From CAZCTC01 sp964501335 (GTDB lineage: Bacteria; Chloroflexota; Anaerolineae; B4-G1; SLSP01), in assembly GCA_964501335.1 (NCBI GenBank), contig CAZCTC010000134.1, forward strand, positions 1 to 8,493: a stretch of DNA of 8,493 bases. Direction: 5' to 3'. Below the pieces are notes generated by a model, which saw only the letters and a program-made list of their open reading frames with translations, had not been told where the DNA came from and made no database searches. The translations under genes and the position numbers were made by a program. The number at the start of each line of letters is the position of its first letter. Within the stretch, counting starts at the first letter, position 1. Below, in pieces: positions 1 to 6,465 of this stretch.

Positions 1-360
1 TTTGTTTACGTTTTCGACGGTTTGGGAAAGCCGCCGAAAATATGGGCTTTTTTCCCTGACTAATGCAGCGGTCGCGTTTTTTGTTTACGTTTTCGACGGT
101 TTGGGAAAGCCGCCGAAAATATGGGCTTTTTTCCCTGACTAATGCAGCGGTCGCGTTTTTTGTTTACGTTTTCGACGGTTTGGGAAAGCCGCCGAAAATA
201 TGGGCTTTTTTCCCTGACTAATGCAGCGGTCGCGTTTTTTGTTTACGTTTTCGACGGTTTGGGAAAGCCGCCGAAAATATGGGCTTTTTTCCCTGACTAA
301 CGCAGCGGTCGCGTTTTTTGTTTACGTTCTCGACGGTTTTGGAAAGCCGCCGAAAACATG
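1..360. repeat. 79-bp direct tandem repeat array, 4 full copies plus a partial fifth, truncated by the window edge
   Basis: The word TTGTTTACG recurs with its G at positions 4, 83, 162, 241 and 320, a spacing of exactly 79. The first three units are identical. The fourth differs by one base (C for T at 301). The fifth carries changes at 329, 340 and 357 and loses similarity after about 360. Each unit contains an imperfect hairpin: arm TTTTCGACGGTTT, a short G-rich loop, and arm AAGCCGCCGAAAA, with one A/C mismatch and one G/T pair. It also carries a small GGG-C-T6-CCC element. Units are more AT-rich than the neighbouring genes. Because 79 is not a multiple of 3 the array cannot encode a repeated peptide in one frame. 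The units are contiguous with no unique spacers, so this is a minisatellite-type array and not CRISPR. It lies just beyond the 3' end of the minus-strand HD gene. The left boundary is not visible. Confidence 0.95.
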
Positions 361-378
361 TTTTTATGTCCAGGGTTT

Positions 379-1362
379 TCAGGGATGGATGATCTTTAAA
401 CCCCAGCGGCCCTGTTTGCCGGCGATGTAGGCGGTGCGGCGATGGGCAAATTCCGGATCCAGTATGGAAAGCGGCTGGACGCTTCCCTGGAACAGTACGG
501 GCGGATCGACGGCCCGGACTTTCGGCAGGGCCATCAACTCGGGGTTGGCGTCGTCGCGGATGAAGCTCAGGCCCGGCTGCATCACTTCAAGCCAACGCTG
601 TACGCCGGGATGTTCCGAATCCCGCAATTTTGCCATCACCGTTTCATCGGTGCCCCAGAGATCTGCTTCGGCGATTACCCCTCCCTGGATCGCTTCTCGC
701 AGCGCCTGTCCCATTACCGTATACCAGCCTACTTCCAGAACCGAGCACCAGGCATCGTCGTCCAAGAGGATGAAGTTATCGCCCAGCCAGCGCGCCGGCT
801 CGATCCCGTCGACGACGATGCGGCCTTCCACGATTTTCAATTCAGCGAGGAAGGCCTCGACCTCGGCCGGCGTGATGGTGCCGAAGCTCAGCCCGTCGCG
901 GAGGAAATAATCCAGGCGGTCGGCGCAGAGCAGCGGCAGCGGTTGCTCCAGCAGTGAGAAATTTTCGGCTTCCGAGATGAAGGTCCAGTCCAGGCCGTGA
1001 CGTTTTAAGACGGTGGGCAGGTCGGAGGCGGCCAGCACGGCTTCGCGGTGGACTTCATGATAGGTATGTTCGGCGTTGGGGAAGGCAAAATCGACGACAT
1101 GGGAAAAGGCGGTATGGGGGGCGTCGTGGATCAGCCCGGCGGCCTGTTCTTCCAGGCCGGCGTTCAGGCGGGCCAGCAGGGCGGCCACTCCGACGGAGTG
1201 ATCGAGGCGGGTCGTGCGGGCGGGATCGCGGAAGACGGTGATGCCGGCCTGGTAGATTCCGGCCAGCCGTTGGATGGCGGCGGAGTGGTAGAGTTCGATG
1301 AGCAAAGGATCGGCAAAGGTGACGGTCCCGTAGACGGGATCGTGTAGAGTGACGGGTTTCAT
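379..1362 (-). CDS. HD-domain phosphohydrolase (COG1078/dGTPase-like superfamily)
   Basis: A 327-residue soluble protein of the HD metal-dependent phosphohydrolase superfamily. Members hydrolyse phosphomonoesters or phosphodiesters, often nucleotides; the exact substrate cannot be read here. Motifs visible: the first metal His in RLDHSVGV (H55), the HD pair in GLIHDAPHTAFSH (H79-D80, with H83 and H88 after it), a YHE motif near residue 101, and CADRLDYFLRD (D148 to D151), the usual late acidic motif of this superfamily. The HDxxHTAFSH form differs from the commoner HDIGHGPFSH. The start chosen is the ATG at 1362, preceded by GGGAGGAA at good spacing; a TTG 18 nt upstream would bypass this site and is less likely. 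No signal peptide or membrane segment is seen. It is transcribed alone, diverging from the 1874 gene, from a promoter at 1392-1420. Length is shorter than many COG1078 proteins (often above 400 residues) but the core motifs are complete. Confidence 0.9.
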   Translation of the reverse strand: MKPVTLHDPVYGTVTFADPLLIELYHSAAIQRLAGIYQAGITVFRDPARTTRLDHSVGVAALLARLNAGLEEQAAGLIHDAPHTAFSHVVDFAFPNAEHTYHEVHREAVLAASDLPTVLKRHGLDWTFISEAENFSLLEQPLPLLCADRLDYFLRDGLSFGTITPAEVEAFLAELKIVEGRIVVDGIEPARWLGDNFILLDDDAWCSVLEVGWYTVMGQALREAIQGGVIAEADLWGTDETVMAKLRDSEHPGVQRWLEVMQPGLSFIRDDANPELMALPKVRAVDPPVLFQGSVQPLSILDPEFAHRRTAYIAGKQGRWGLKIIHP

Positions 1363-1391
1363 GGTTCCTCCCGGTCTCAATGAATGGGGGG

Positions 1392-1420
1392 ACTGTACCT
1401 TAAGGCCGGGCTCCTGTCAA
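1392..1420 (-). promoter_or_regulatory. Sigma70-type promoter of the HD phosphohydrolase gene
   Basis: Read on the minus strand, TTGACA (1420-1415) is followed by a 17-bp spacer and TACAGT (1397-1392). The -35 is a perfect consensus match. Transcription would start about 1385, giving a leader of some 20 nt that carries the GGGAGGAA ribosome site just before the ATG at 1362. The -35 box sits only about 10 bp from the CACAGAG-type repeat. Confidence 0.75.
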
Positions 1421-1430
1421 CCAGGAAAAG

Positions 1431-1477
1431 AGATTTCACCACAGAGGCGCAGAGATCACAGAGAAGAAGAGAGGAGA
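1431..1477. repeat. CACAGAG-type dispersed intergenic repeat
   Basis: Starts TTTCACCACAGAGGCGCAGAG and continues with a further CACAGAG and a purine-rich tail. The CAGAG core recurs every 8-9 nt (1442, 1450, 1459). From memory, this TTCACCACAGAGG-CACAGAG sequence is a widespread intergenic repeat in several environmental phyla, including Chloroflexota. On the opposite strand its translation gives spurious peptides of the LCDLCASVV kind. No function is established that I know of. It lies between the HD promoter and the rest of the divergent intergenic region. Confidence 0.7.
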
Positions 1478-1520
1478 TTTTTTTGAATTCCTCTTTGTTT
1501 TGTGAAGATGCACTACCGGC

Positions 1521-1638
1521 GCGGCTCTGGAAAAGCCCGATGTTTTGGCGCGCCGGCCCCCTCCCCATCCCTCCCCCCTGCCGGTGTACAGGTGCAATGC
1601 GCTTTCAGGAAAACTTTTGTGAAGATGCGCGGCCGGCA
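1521..1638 (+). repeat. Degenerate copy A of the dispersed hairpin element (no right stem arm)
   Basis: Begins GCGGCTCTGGAAAAG then GATGTTTTGGCGCG, matching the left flank and left stem arm of copies B and C. The right arm is missing: the stem runs straight into a GGCGCGCC palindrome and a C-rich tract. Downstream similarity to copy C resumes in the order CTCCCCCCTG, TGCAATGCGCTTTCAGGAAA and GGCCGGC; in C these are CTCCCCCTG, TGCACATCGCTTTTTACAGGAAA and AAAGCCGGC. The end is approximate. Confidence 0.5.
1557..1578 (-). other. Potential G-quadruplex on the minus strand
   Basis: On the plus strand four C-runs of 5, 4, 3 and 6 (1557-1561, 1563-1566, 1569-1571, 1573-1578) are separated by 1, 2 and 1 bases. 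The minus strand therefore reads G6-A-G3-AT-G4-A-G5, which fits the standard four-tract quadruplex pattern with very short loops. A complementary GGGGGAGGG occurs at 1648-1656, so a long-range hairpin is an alternative fold. Confidence 0.6.
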
Positions 1639-1675
1639 TTGAGGTGAGGGGGAGGGCTTAGAGCGTGTCGTCGGG

Positions 1676-1815
1676 GCGGCTCTGGAAAAGGGCTATGGTT
1701 TGGTGCGCATTCTGATGCGCACCAAACCATTAACAAAAAGACTCCCTTCCTATCCAGCGCGTTGCAGCTTATGGGGAATGGGCCATTTGCGGGTGAGGGG
1801 ATTCCCAAAGCCGGC
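1676..1815 (+). repeat. Copy B of the dispersed hairpin element
   Basis: Contains a perfect 16-bp stem: left arm 1695-1710 (ATGGTTTGGTGCGCAT), loop TCTG at 1711-1714, right arm 1715-1730. Compared with copy C at 8267-8304 the stem differs at several positions, yet both arms change together so pairing is kept, and the loop is identical. Shared sequence continues downstream: an A-rich stretch right after the stem, TTGCGGG at 1787-1793 (57 nt after the stem; 61 in C), and AAAGCCGGC at 1807-1815 (77 nt after; 74 in C). There is no run of T after the hairpin on the plus strand, so it is not a textbook intrinsic terminator. Outer limits are approximate. Confidence 0.75.
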
Positions 1816-1839
1816 GAGCAAAAAATAAAAAACAATTTC

Positions 1840-1867
1840 TTGCCGCCGCCGAAGTTGAGGGTAGAAT
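1840..1867 (+). promoter_or_regulatory. Probable promoter of the PLC-like gene, giving a leaderless or near-leaderless mRNA
   Basis: TTGCCG (1840-1845), a 16-bp spacer, then TAGAAT (1862-1867). The same TAGAAT -10 with a 16-bp spacer occurs in the strong promoter at the right edge of the window. Initiation about 7 bp after the -10 falls at or next to the ATG at 1874. No well-spaced Shine-Dalgarno precedes that ATG: GAGGG at 1857-1861 is 12 nt away and would itself lie upstream of transcription start. Confidence 0.55.
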
Positions 1868-1873
1868 GGGGCC

Positions 1874-2626
1874 ATGCCGACGCCGTTTCAACATTTAAAT
1901 TACGCCAGGGCCTTTTTAAAGGCGAACGATTTTCCCGATGCCGTGCGCGCTGTGTTGACTGCCCATCCGGGGCCTTTTTTGCTGGGATGCACGGCCGTCG
2001 ATGTCCAATCCATCACCGGTCAACCGCGGGTGGAGACCCATTTCTACGATTTTCCCCCTCCAATCACTCCGCGCGCCGGAGAAGTTTTGCTGTCCCGCCA
2101 TCCTGGTCTGGGAGATCGGCAGCAGCTCTCTCCCGATCAGGCAGCTTTTCTGGCCGGCTATCTCAATCATCTGGCCTGGGATGAAGTGTGGGCCTGGGAG
2201 ATCTATCTGCCGAAATTTCTCTTTTCGGGCGTTTTCCCTTCGCATCGTGAACTGGTTCTCCATCATAACGGACTGCGGGTCTATCTGGATCATCAGGCCG
2301 AGGCTGAGCTGCATACCTGGCCGGAGCTGATTCCATGGCTGGAGGGCGTTAAATCGGAAGCATGGCTGCCGTTTGTCGAGGACAGAGCCTTGCATCGCTG
2401 GCGCGATTGGCTGGTCGATCAGCTTTCGGGCCGGATTCCAGTGGAGAGCGCGCAAGTTTTTGCCGGGCGTACCGGCTTGACCGGGGAGGATCTGGAACGG
2501 GTGGCAGGGGAGATGGCGACCGGACGTTATGCAGCGCCGATGAGTGGGCTGGAGCGGGCGTTGGAACAGTATGGGGTGCGAGGCGCGGTGGAGAGCCGGG
2601 CGGCGGTTTTGCAGTATCTGATCTGA
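1874..2626 (+). CDS. Zinc-dependent phospholipase C-like (PF00882-type) protein
   Basis: A 250-residue soluble protein with no signal peptide. I recognise the overall pattern as the PLC-like zinc-binding fold seen in many uncharacterised bacterial proteins: an N-terminal His (H7), then FLLGCTAVDVQSITG with D43, then TH56FYDFP, then a helix GYLNHLAWDEVW with H99-x3-D103. The order His, Asp, His, HxxxD resembles the zinc ligands of Bacillus cereus phospholipase C, including the HxxxD pair. Later histidines at 130, 131 and 140 could complete the site. The true substrate is unknown and hydrolysis of phospholipid is not shown. The ATG at 1874 fits the start of family members, which commonly begin MPTPF or similar. 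The ATG at 1865 is out of frame. It is followed by a 77-bp gap with a hairpin, so it is probably transcribed separately from the galE cluster. Confidence 0.7.
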   Translation: MPTPFQHLNYARAFLKANDFPDAVRAVLTAHPGPFLLGCTAVDVQSITGQPRVETHFYDFPPPITPRAGEVLLSRHPGLGDRQQLSPDQAAFLAGYLNHLAWDEVWAWEIYLPKFLFSGVFPSHRELVLHHNGLRVYLDHQAEAELHTWPELIPWLEGVKSEAWLPFVEDRALHRWRDWLVDQLSGRIPVESAQVFAGRTGLTGEDLERVAGEMATGRYAAPMSGLERALEQYGVRGAVESRAAVLQYLI

Positions 2627-2636
2627 TCTTTATGGA

Positions 2637-2675
2637 TTTATATTTTCGTGTGCCTCCGGCGCACGAAAATATAAG
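2637..2675 (+). other. Long hairpin in the gap before the galE cluster
   Basis: The arms TATATTTTCGTGTGC (2639-2653) and GCGCACGAAAATATA (2659-2673) pair over 15 bp with a single G/U pair. An additional C-G pair (2654/2658) closes a three-base loop, and the outer T2638-A2674 pair extends the base. The stem is AT-rich at the bottom and GC-rich at the top. It starts about 11 nt after the stop of the PLC-like gene and ends about 15 nt before the ribosome site of the epimerase gene. It has no trailing T-run, so it may act as a transcript-end stabiliser, a processing site or a weak terminator. It resembles the 1695 and 8267 hairpins in shape and in the GCGCAC core, but its loop and flanks differ. 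Confidence 0.75.
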
Positions 2676-2689
2676 TTCTCAACTAAATG

Positions 2690-2696
2690 AAAGGAG
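2690..2696 (+). promoter_or_regulatory. Ribosome binding site that fixes the epimerase start
   Basis: AAAGGAG lies 7 nt before the ATG at 2704, the start that puts the Rossmann motif at the very N-terminus. The open frame extends upstream to 2362, but that part overlaps the PLC-like gene and is not translated as epimerase. Confidence 0.85.
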
Positions 2697-2703
2697 TCGA
2701 TCC

Positions 2704-3681
<978 letters not shown>

Positions 3682-3684
3682 CCT

Positions 3685-5556
3685 ATGCGTAAATTTACAC
3701 TTTTGTTGCTGGTGGTTTTGTTGCTGGGAAGCGGGTTGCCGATCCAGCCGGCGCGGGCGCAGGGCGGATCCGAGCTGCCGCCCGACGTGGCTTCTTACAA
3801 GATCGAAGTGCGGTACGATCCCGAAACCCATCGGTTAAAAGGGCGGGAGACCATCGTCTACAACAATCGGACCGATCAGCCGATTCCCGATCTGGTTTTC
3901 CATCTCTATCTCAATGCTTTCCGCAGCATGGATACGGTGTGGATGCAAGAGGATGGGGGGCAACATCGGGGCTTTGTGTACGATTCGACTCAAAACGGCT
4001 GGATGGAGATCCAGAAATTGGAAGTGGGCGGCCAGACTCTGGAGCTGGAACAGGTCGGTGACGATGATACGTTGATGCGGGCTGATTTGCCTGCGGCGGT
4101 GGCTCCCGGTAAGAGCGTGGAGGTGGAGGTGGAATTTACCGGGCAGTTGCCGAAGGTCTTTGCCCGTACCGGGTGGGCCGACAACGGCGATTTTGTCCTG
4201 GCCGGCCAGTGGTTTCCCAAGCTGGGAGTCTGGCAACAGGGGGCCTGGAATGCCTATAATTTCCATGCCAACAGCGAGTTCTATGCCGATTTCGGTTCGT
4301 ACGATGTGGCGTTGACCCTGCCGGAAGACTGGGTGGTGGGCACGACGACCGGCAATGCTCCGGTCATCGATGAAGCGCCGCAGACCAACGGCGACGGAAC
4401 TGTCACGCATCAGTTCCATGCCGGCAGTGTGATCGATTTCGTCTGGGCGGCCTCGCCGAAGTTTAAAGAGCTGCAACAGACCGTGAATGGGGTGGATATT
4501 CGGGTGCTTTATCCGCCGGAGAAAGAGGCCGATGCGCTGCGGATTATCAAAGCGACGGTCGAGGGCATGCAGAAGTACAACGAGTGGTACGGCACTTATG
4601 CGATGGGGAACTACCCCAACCTGACCGTGATTGTCGTCCCGGCCGACGGCGGCGGGGCCGGGGGGATGGAATATCCTTCGCTCTTTACCGTCGGGGCATT
4701 AGGTGCAGGACCGGCCTGTTTTAAAGTTACAGAAGTCGAAACGGTGCATGAACTGGGCCATCAATGGTTTCAATCGGTGGTGGCCACCAATGAAGCCGAA
4801 GAGGCCTGGCTGGATGAAGGGTTCACGGATTATATTACGCTCAAGGCGATGGAAGCGCTTTATAACGGGGCGATGTCGGATTGCGGGGGGATTAATTATT
4901 CCTATGCGGGTGGGGAACGACGGTTAGCTTATATCGGGACGGCTCGGGGCGTAATGGATACGACCGCGCTCAGTATGAATAAAAAAGCCTGGGATTATGA
5001 GGGTATGGAATATGGGGTGATTGCCTATGCCAAGCCGGCCATTTCGCTCAAAACGTTGGAGAATCTGGTCGGCGAAGAGGCGATGTTGAAGTTTATGAGC
5101 ACCTATTACCAGCGTTACGCCTTTAAACATCCTACCGGGGCGGATGTGCGAGCCGTCATGGCGGAGACATTGGGCAAGGATTGGGCGGATTGGTATTTTA
5201 CGCAGGTGGTAGAGAGCGGGGCGACCCTGGATGCTCAGGTGACAGAGCTGGAAGGCAATCAGGCCCGGGTGGTGCGCGAGGGCCGGCAATGTGTGCCGTT
5301 GACCGTGCGGGTGACCTATCAGGGTGGGGAATCCGATCTGTTGGATTGGCCCTGTTCTCAGACTCAACTGCATATCGCAGGAGAGAGAACCATCCTGGGG
5401 GTGGAAATCGATCCCGAGGATAAGGTTTTGTTGGATATCAATCCGGCGAACAACAGCTTGCACTCAGAGCTGGATTGGGCTGTCTGGCTGAGCCTGGTGG
5501 CGCGATCCATTCATTCACTCCAGAACTTATTCTTCTGGGGCGGGGCGTCCTGGTAA
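3685..5556 (+). CDS. Secreted M1-family zinc metallopeptidase (aminopeptidase N-like)
   Basis: A 623-residue exported peptidase. A signal peptide (residues 1-25) has Arg-Lys, a long Leu/Val core and an ARA cleavage site before Gln26. An N-terminal beta domain follows (about 35-300), typical of M1 enzymes. The active site is complete: HELGH at 355-359 with catalytic E356, and the third zinc ligand E378 exactly 18 residues after the second His, giving HExxH-x18-E. The exopeptidase motif is GGMEY (326-330) rather than the classic GAMEN. A likely transition-state Tyr is Y448 in IAYAKPA. Role: removing N-terminal residues from peptides outside the cytoplasm, probably for nutrition or surface protein turnover. 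It lacks the long C-terminal helical domain of pepN-type enzymes and ends after a short beta region and an aromatic-rich tail. The ribosome site GAGGT lies within the end of the epimerase gene. The next gene starts 11 nt after the stop. Confidence 0.92.
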   Translation: MRKFTLLLLVVLLLGSGLPIQPARAQGGSELPPDVASYKIEVRYDPETHRLKGRETIVYNNRTDQPIPDLVFHLYLNAFRSMDTVWMQEDGGQHRGFVYDSTQNGWMEIQKLEVGGQTLELEQVGDDDTLMRADLPAAVAPGKSVEVEVEFTGQLPKVFARTGWADNGDFVLAGQWFPKLGVWQQGAWNAYNFHANSEFYADFGSYDVALTLPEDWVVGTTTGNAPVIDEAPQTNGDGTVTHQFHAGSVIDFVWAASPKFKELQQTVNGVDIRVLYPPEKEADALRIIKATVEGMQKYNEWYGTYAMGNYPNLTVIVVPADGGGAGGMEYPSLFTVGALGAGPACFKVTEVETVHELGHQWFQSVVATNEAEEAWLDEGFTDYITLKAMEALYNGAMSDCGGINYSYAGGERRLAYIGTARGVMDTTALSMNKKAWDYEGMEYGVIAYAKPAISLKTLENLVGEEAMLKFMSTYYQRYAFKHPTGADVRAVMAETLGKDWADWYFTQVVESGATLDAQVTELEGNQARVVREGRQCVPLTVRVTYQGGESDLLDWPCSQTQLHIAGERTILGVEIDPEDKVLLDINPANNSLHSELDWAVWLSLVARSIHSLQNLFFWGGASW

Positions 5557-5567
5557 AGGGGGAAAAA

Positions 5568-6458
5568 ATGGCAGAGACCCGGGAACTTTCATCTTTGGGA
5601 GCGGAACAGCCCTCGATTATAGAATCCATGCTGCGTGTCGTACGGCGGCCGCGTCCCTTGATTCTCTATTATCTTTTTACTTTGATTCCATCCGCAGTGA
5701 TGGCCCTGGTGTTGCTGGGCGCCGTGGCTCCCTTAACCCGTTACCCGACTTTGCTAAAGACGATCGAACGGCGATCCTTTGACGAGGCTATGTATTTCTT
5801 GCTGGGGGCGGGGGGGACCAATCCCGATCCTATGATCGGGGTGGCCCTGTTAGTGTTTCTTATCGGGCTTGCGGTGGTTTTGATCGTCTGGCCGCTGTTG
5901 GGGATTTTCTGGGTCTGGCTGGAAGGTGGAACCTTGGAGACCTATCATTTGCCCGGCCCGCTTTCCTGGAAAGATTTTCGGCGGATCTGCGGTCACTGGT
6001 TCGGGCCGTTTTTGACCTTGAACCTTTTAGGGGTGGTGGTGATCGCTGTCGTTATCTTGATCGGTGGGGGGCTGGCCTGGGCGGCCGGACTTGTGGCCCC
6101 CTGGTTGACCTGGGTGATCGGCATTCCGGTGGCGTTGTTGGTCGGCGCCTTGGCGACCTGGGTCGAGCTGGCCCGGGCGGCGATGGTGGCGCGGGTGGAT
6201 CGGGATATCACGAATGCCTTGAAATCCGCCTGGACTCTTTTCTGGGCCCGGCCGCAGCCGATCCTGGCGATTACCGTGGGAACCCTGATCGTTTCATTGC
6301 TGTTGTTAGGGGCGGGGCAGTTGTTGAACAATATCCCCTATGACTGGTGGTTTTTGATCTTACTGCTTCAGCAAGGTCTGTTTATTGCCCGGTTGGGTAT
6401 GCGGTTGGCCCGGGAGGCCGGCCAGATCGCCGTCATGGCTGAAGTGTTGAAAGGATGA
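5568..6458 (+). CDS. Multi-pass integral membrane protein of unknown function
   Basis: A 296-residue protein that I cannot assign to a function. After a polar N-terminus it shows about six hydrophobic segments, near residues 31-55, 90-116, 145-166, 168-199, 231-250 and 257-275. The loops contain amphipathic stretches such as GPLSWKDFRRICGHWFG and ARVDRDITNALKSAWTLFWARPQP. The pattern of a soluble DITNALKSAW helix entering a membrane segment recalls small bacterial membrane proteins of the DUF or YciC-like kind, but this is only resemblance. No catalytic motif or transporter signature is seen. The ATG at 5568 is chosen because AAAGGGGG lies just upstream; an in-frame ATG at 5475 would overlap the peptidase gene by 82 nt and has no ribosome site. 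It sits between a secreted peptidase and a glycosidase lipoprotein, so an envelope role is plausible. Confidence 0.8.
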   Translation: MAETRELSSLGAEQPSIIESMLRVVRRPRPLILYYLFTLIPSAVMALVLLGAVAPLTRYPTLLKTIERRSFDEAMYFLLGAGGTNPDPMIGVALLVFLIGLAVVLIVWPLLGIFWVWLEGGTLETYHLPGPLSWKDFRRICGHWFGPFLTLNLLGVVVIAVVILIGGGLAWAAGLVAPWLTWVIGIPVALLVGALATWVELARAAMVARVDRDITNALKSAWTLFWARPQPILAITVGTLIVSLLLLGAGQLLNNIPYDWWFLILLLQQGLFIARLGMRLAREAGQIAVMAEVLKG

Positions 6459-6465
6459 GGTTTTG

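Larger units (their letters stand above)
1381..1873. other. Divergent intergenic region packed with repeats
   Basis: Nearly 500 bases separate the two divergent starts (1362 minus, 1874 plus). From left to right it holds the HD promoter, the CACAGAG repeat, a broken copy (A) of the hairpin element from about 1521, a C-rich tract at 1557-1578, a full hairpin element (B) from about 1676, and the promoter of the 1874 gene. Short direct repeats recur within it: TTTTGTGAAGATGC at 1498-1511 and 1615-1628, and GCGGCTCTGGAAAAG at 1521-1535 and 1676-1690. Open frames here (for example 1384-1647 plus and 1377-1568 minus) lack ribosome sites and recognisable content, so I call no gene. Confidence 0.8.

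Noticed and set aside
1..360. CRISPR array
   Set aside because: The units are contiguous 79-bp repeats with no variable spacers between them and no cas gene nearby.
221..430. Small gene of 69 codons in the repeat array
   Set aside because: It is built from repeat sequence running into the antisense of the HD gene. There is no ribosome site and the 79-bp period shifts frame between units.
1363..1380. TTG start for the HD gene six codons upstream
   Set aside because: The ATG at 1362 has a good Shine-Dalgarno, which the TTG start would turn into coding sequence.
1377..1568. Small minus-strand gene containing LCDLCASVV
   Set aside because: This is the spurious translation of the CACAGAG repeat and it overlaps the HD promoter.
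2362..2703. N-terminal extension of the epimerase
   Set aside because: It overlaps the PLC-like gene in another frame. The Rossmann motif begins right at the ATG at 2704, which has its own ribosome site.
5475..5567. Earlier ATG for the membrane protein
   Set aside because: It would overlap the peptidase gene by more than 80 nt and lacks a ribosome site; ATG 5568 has AAAGGGGG just upstream.
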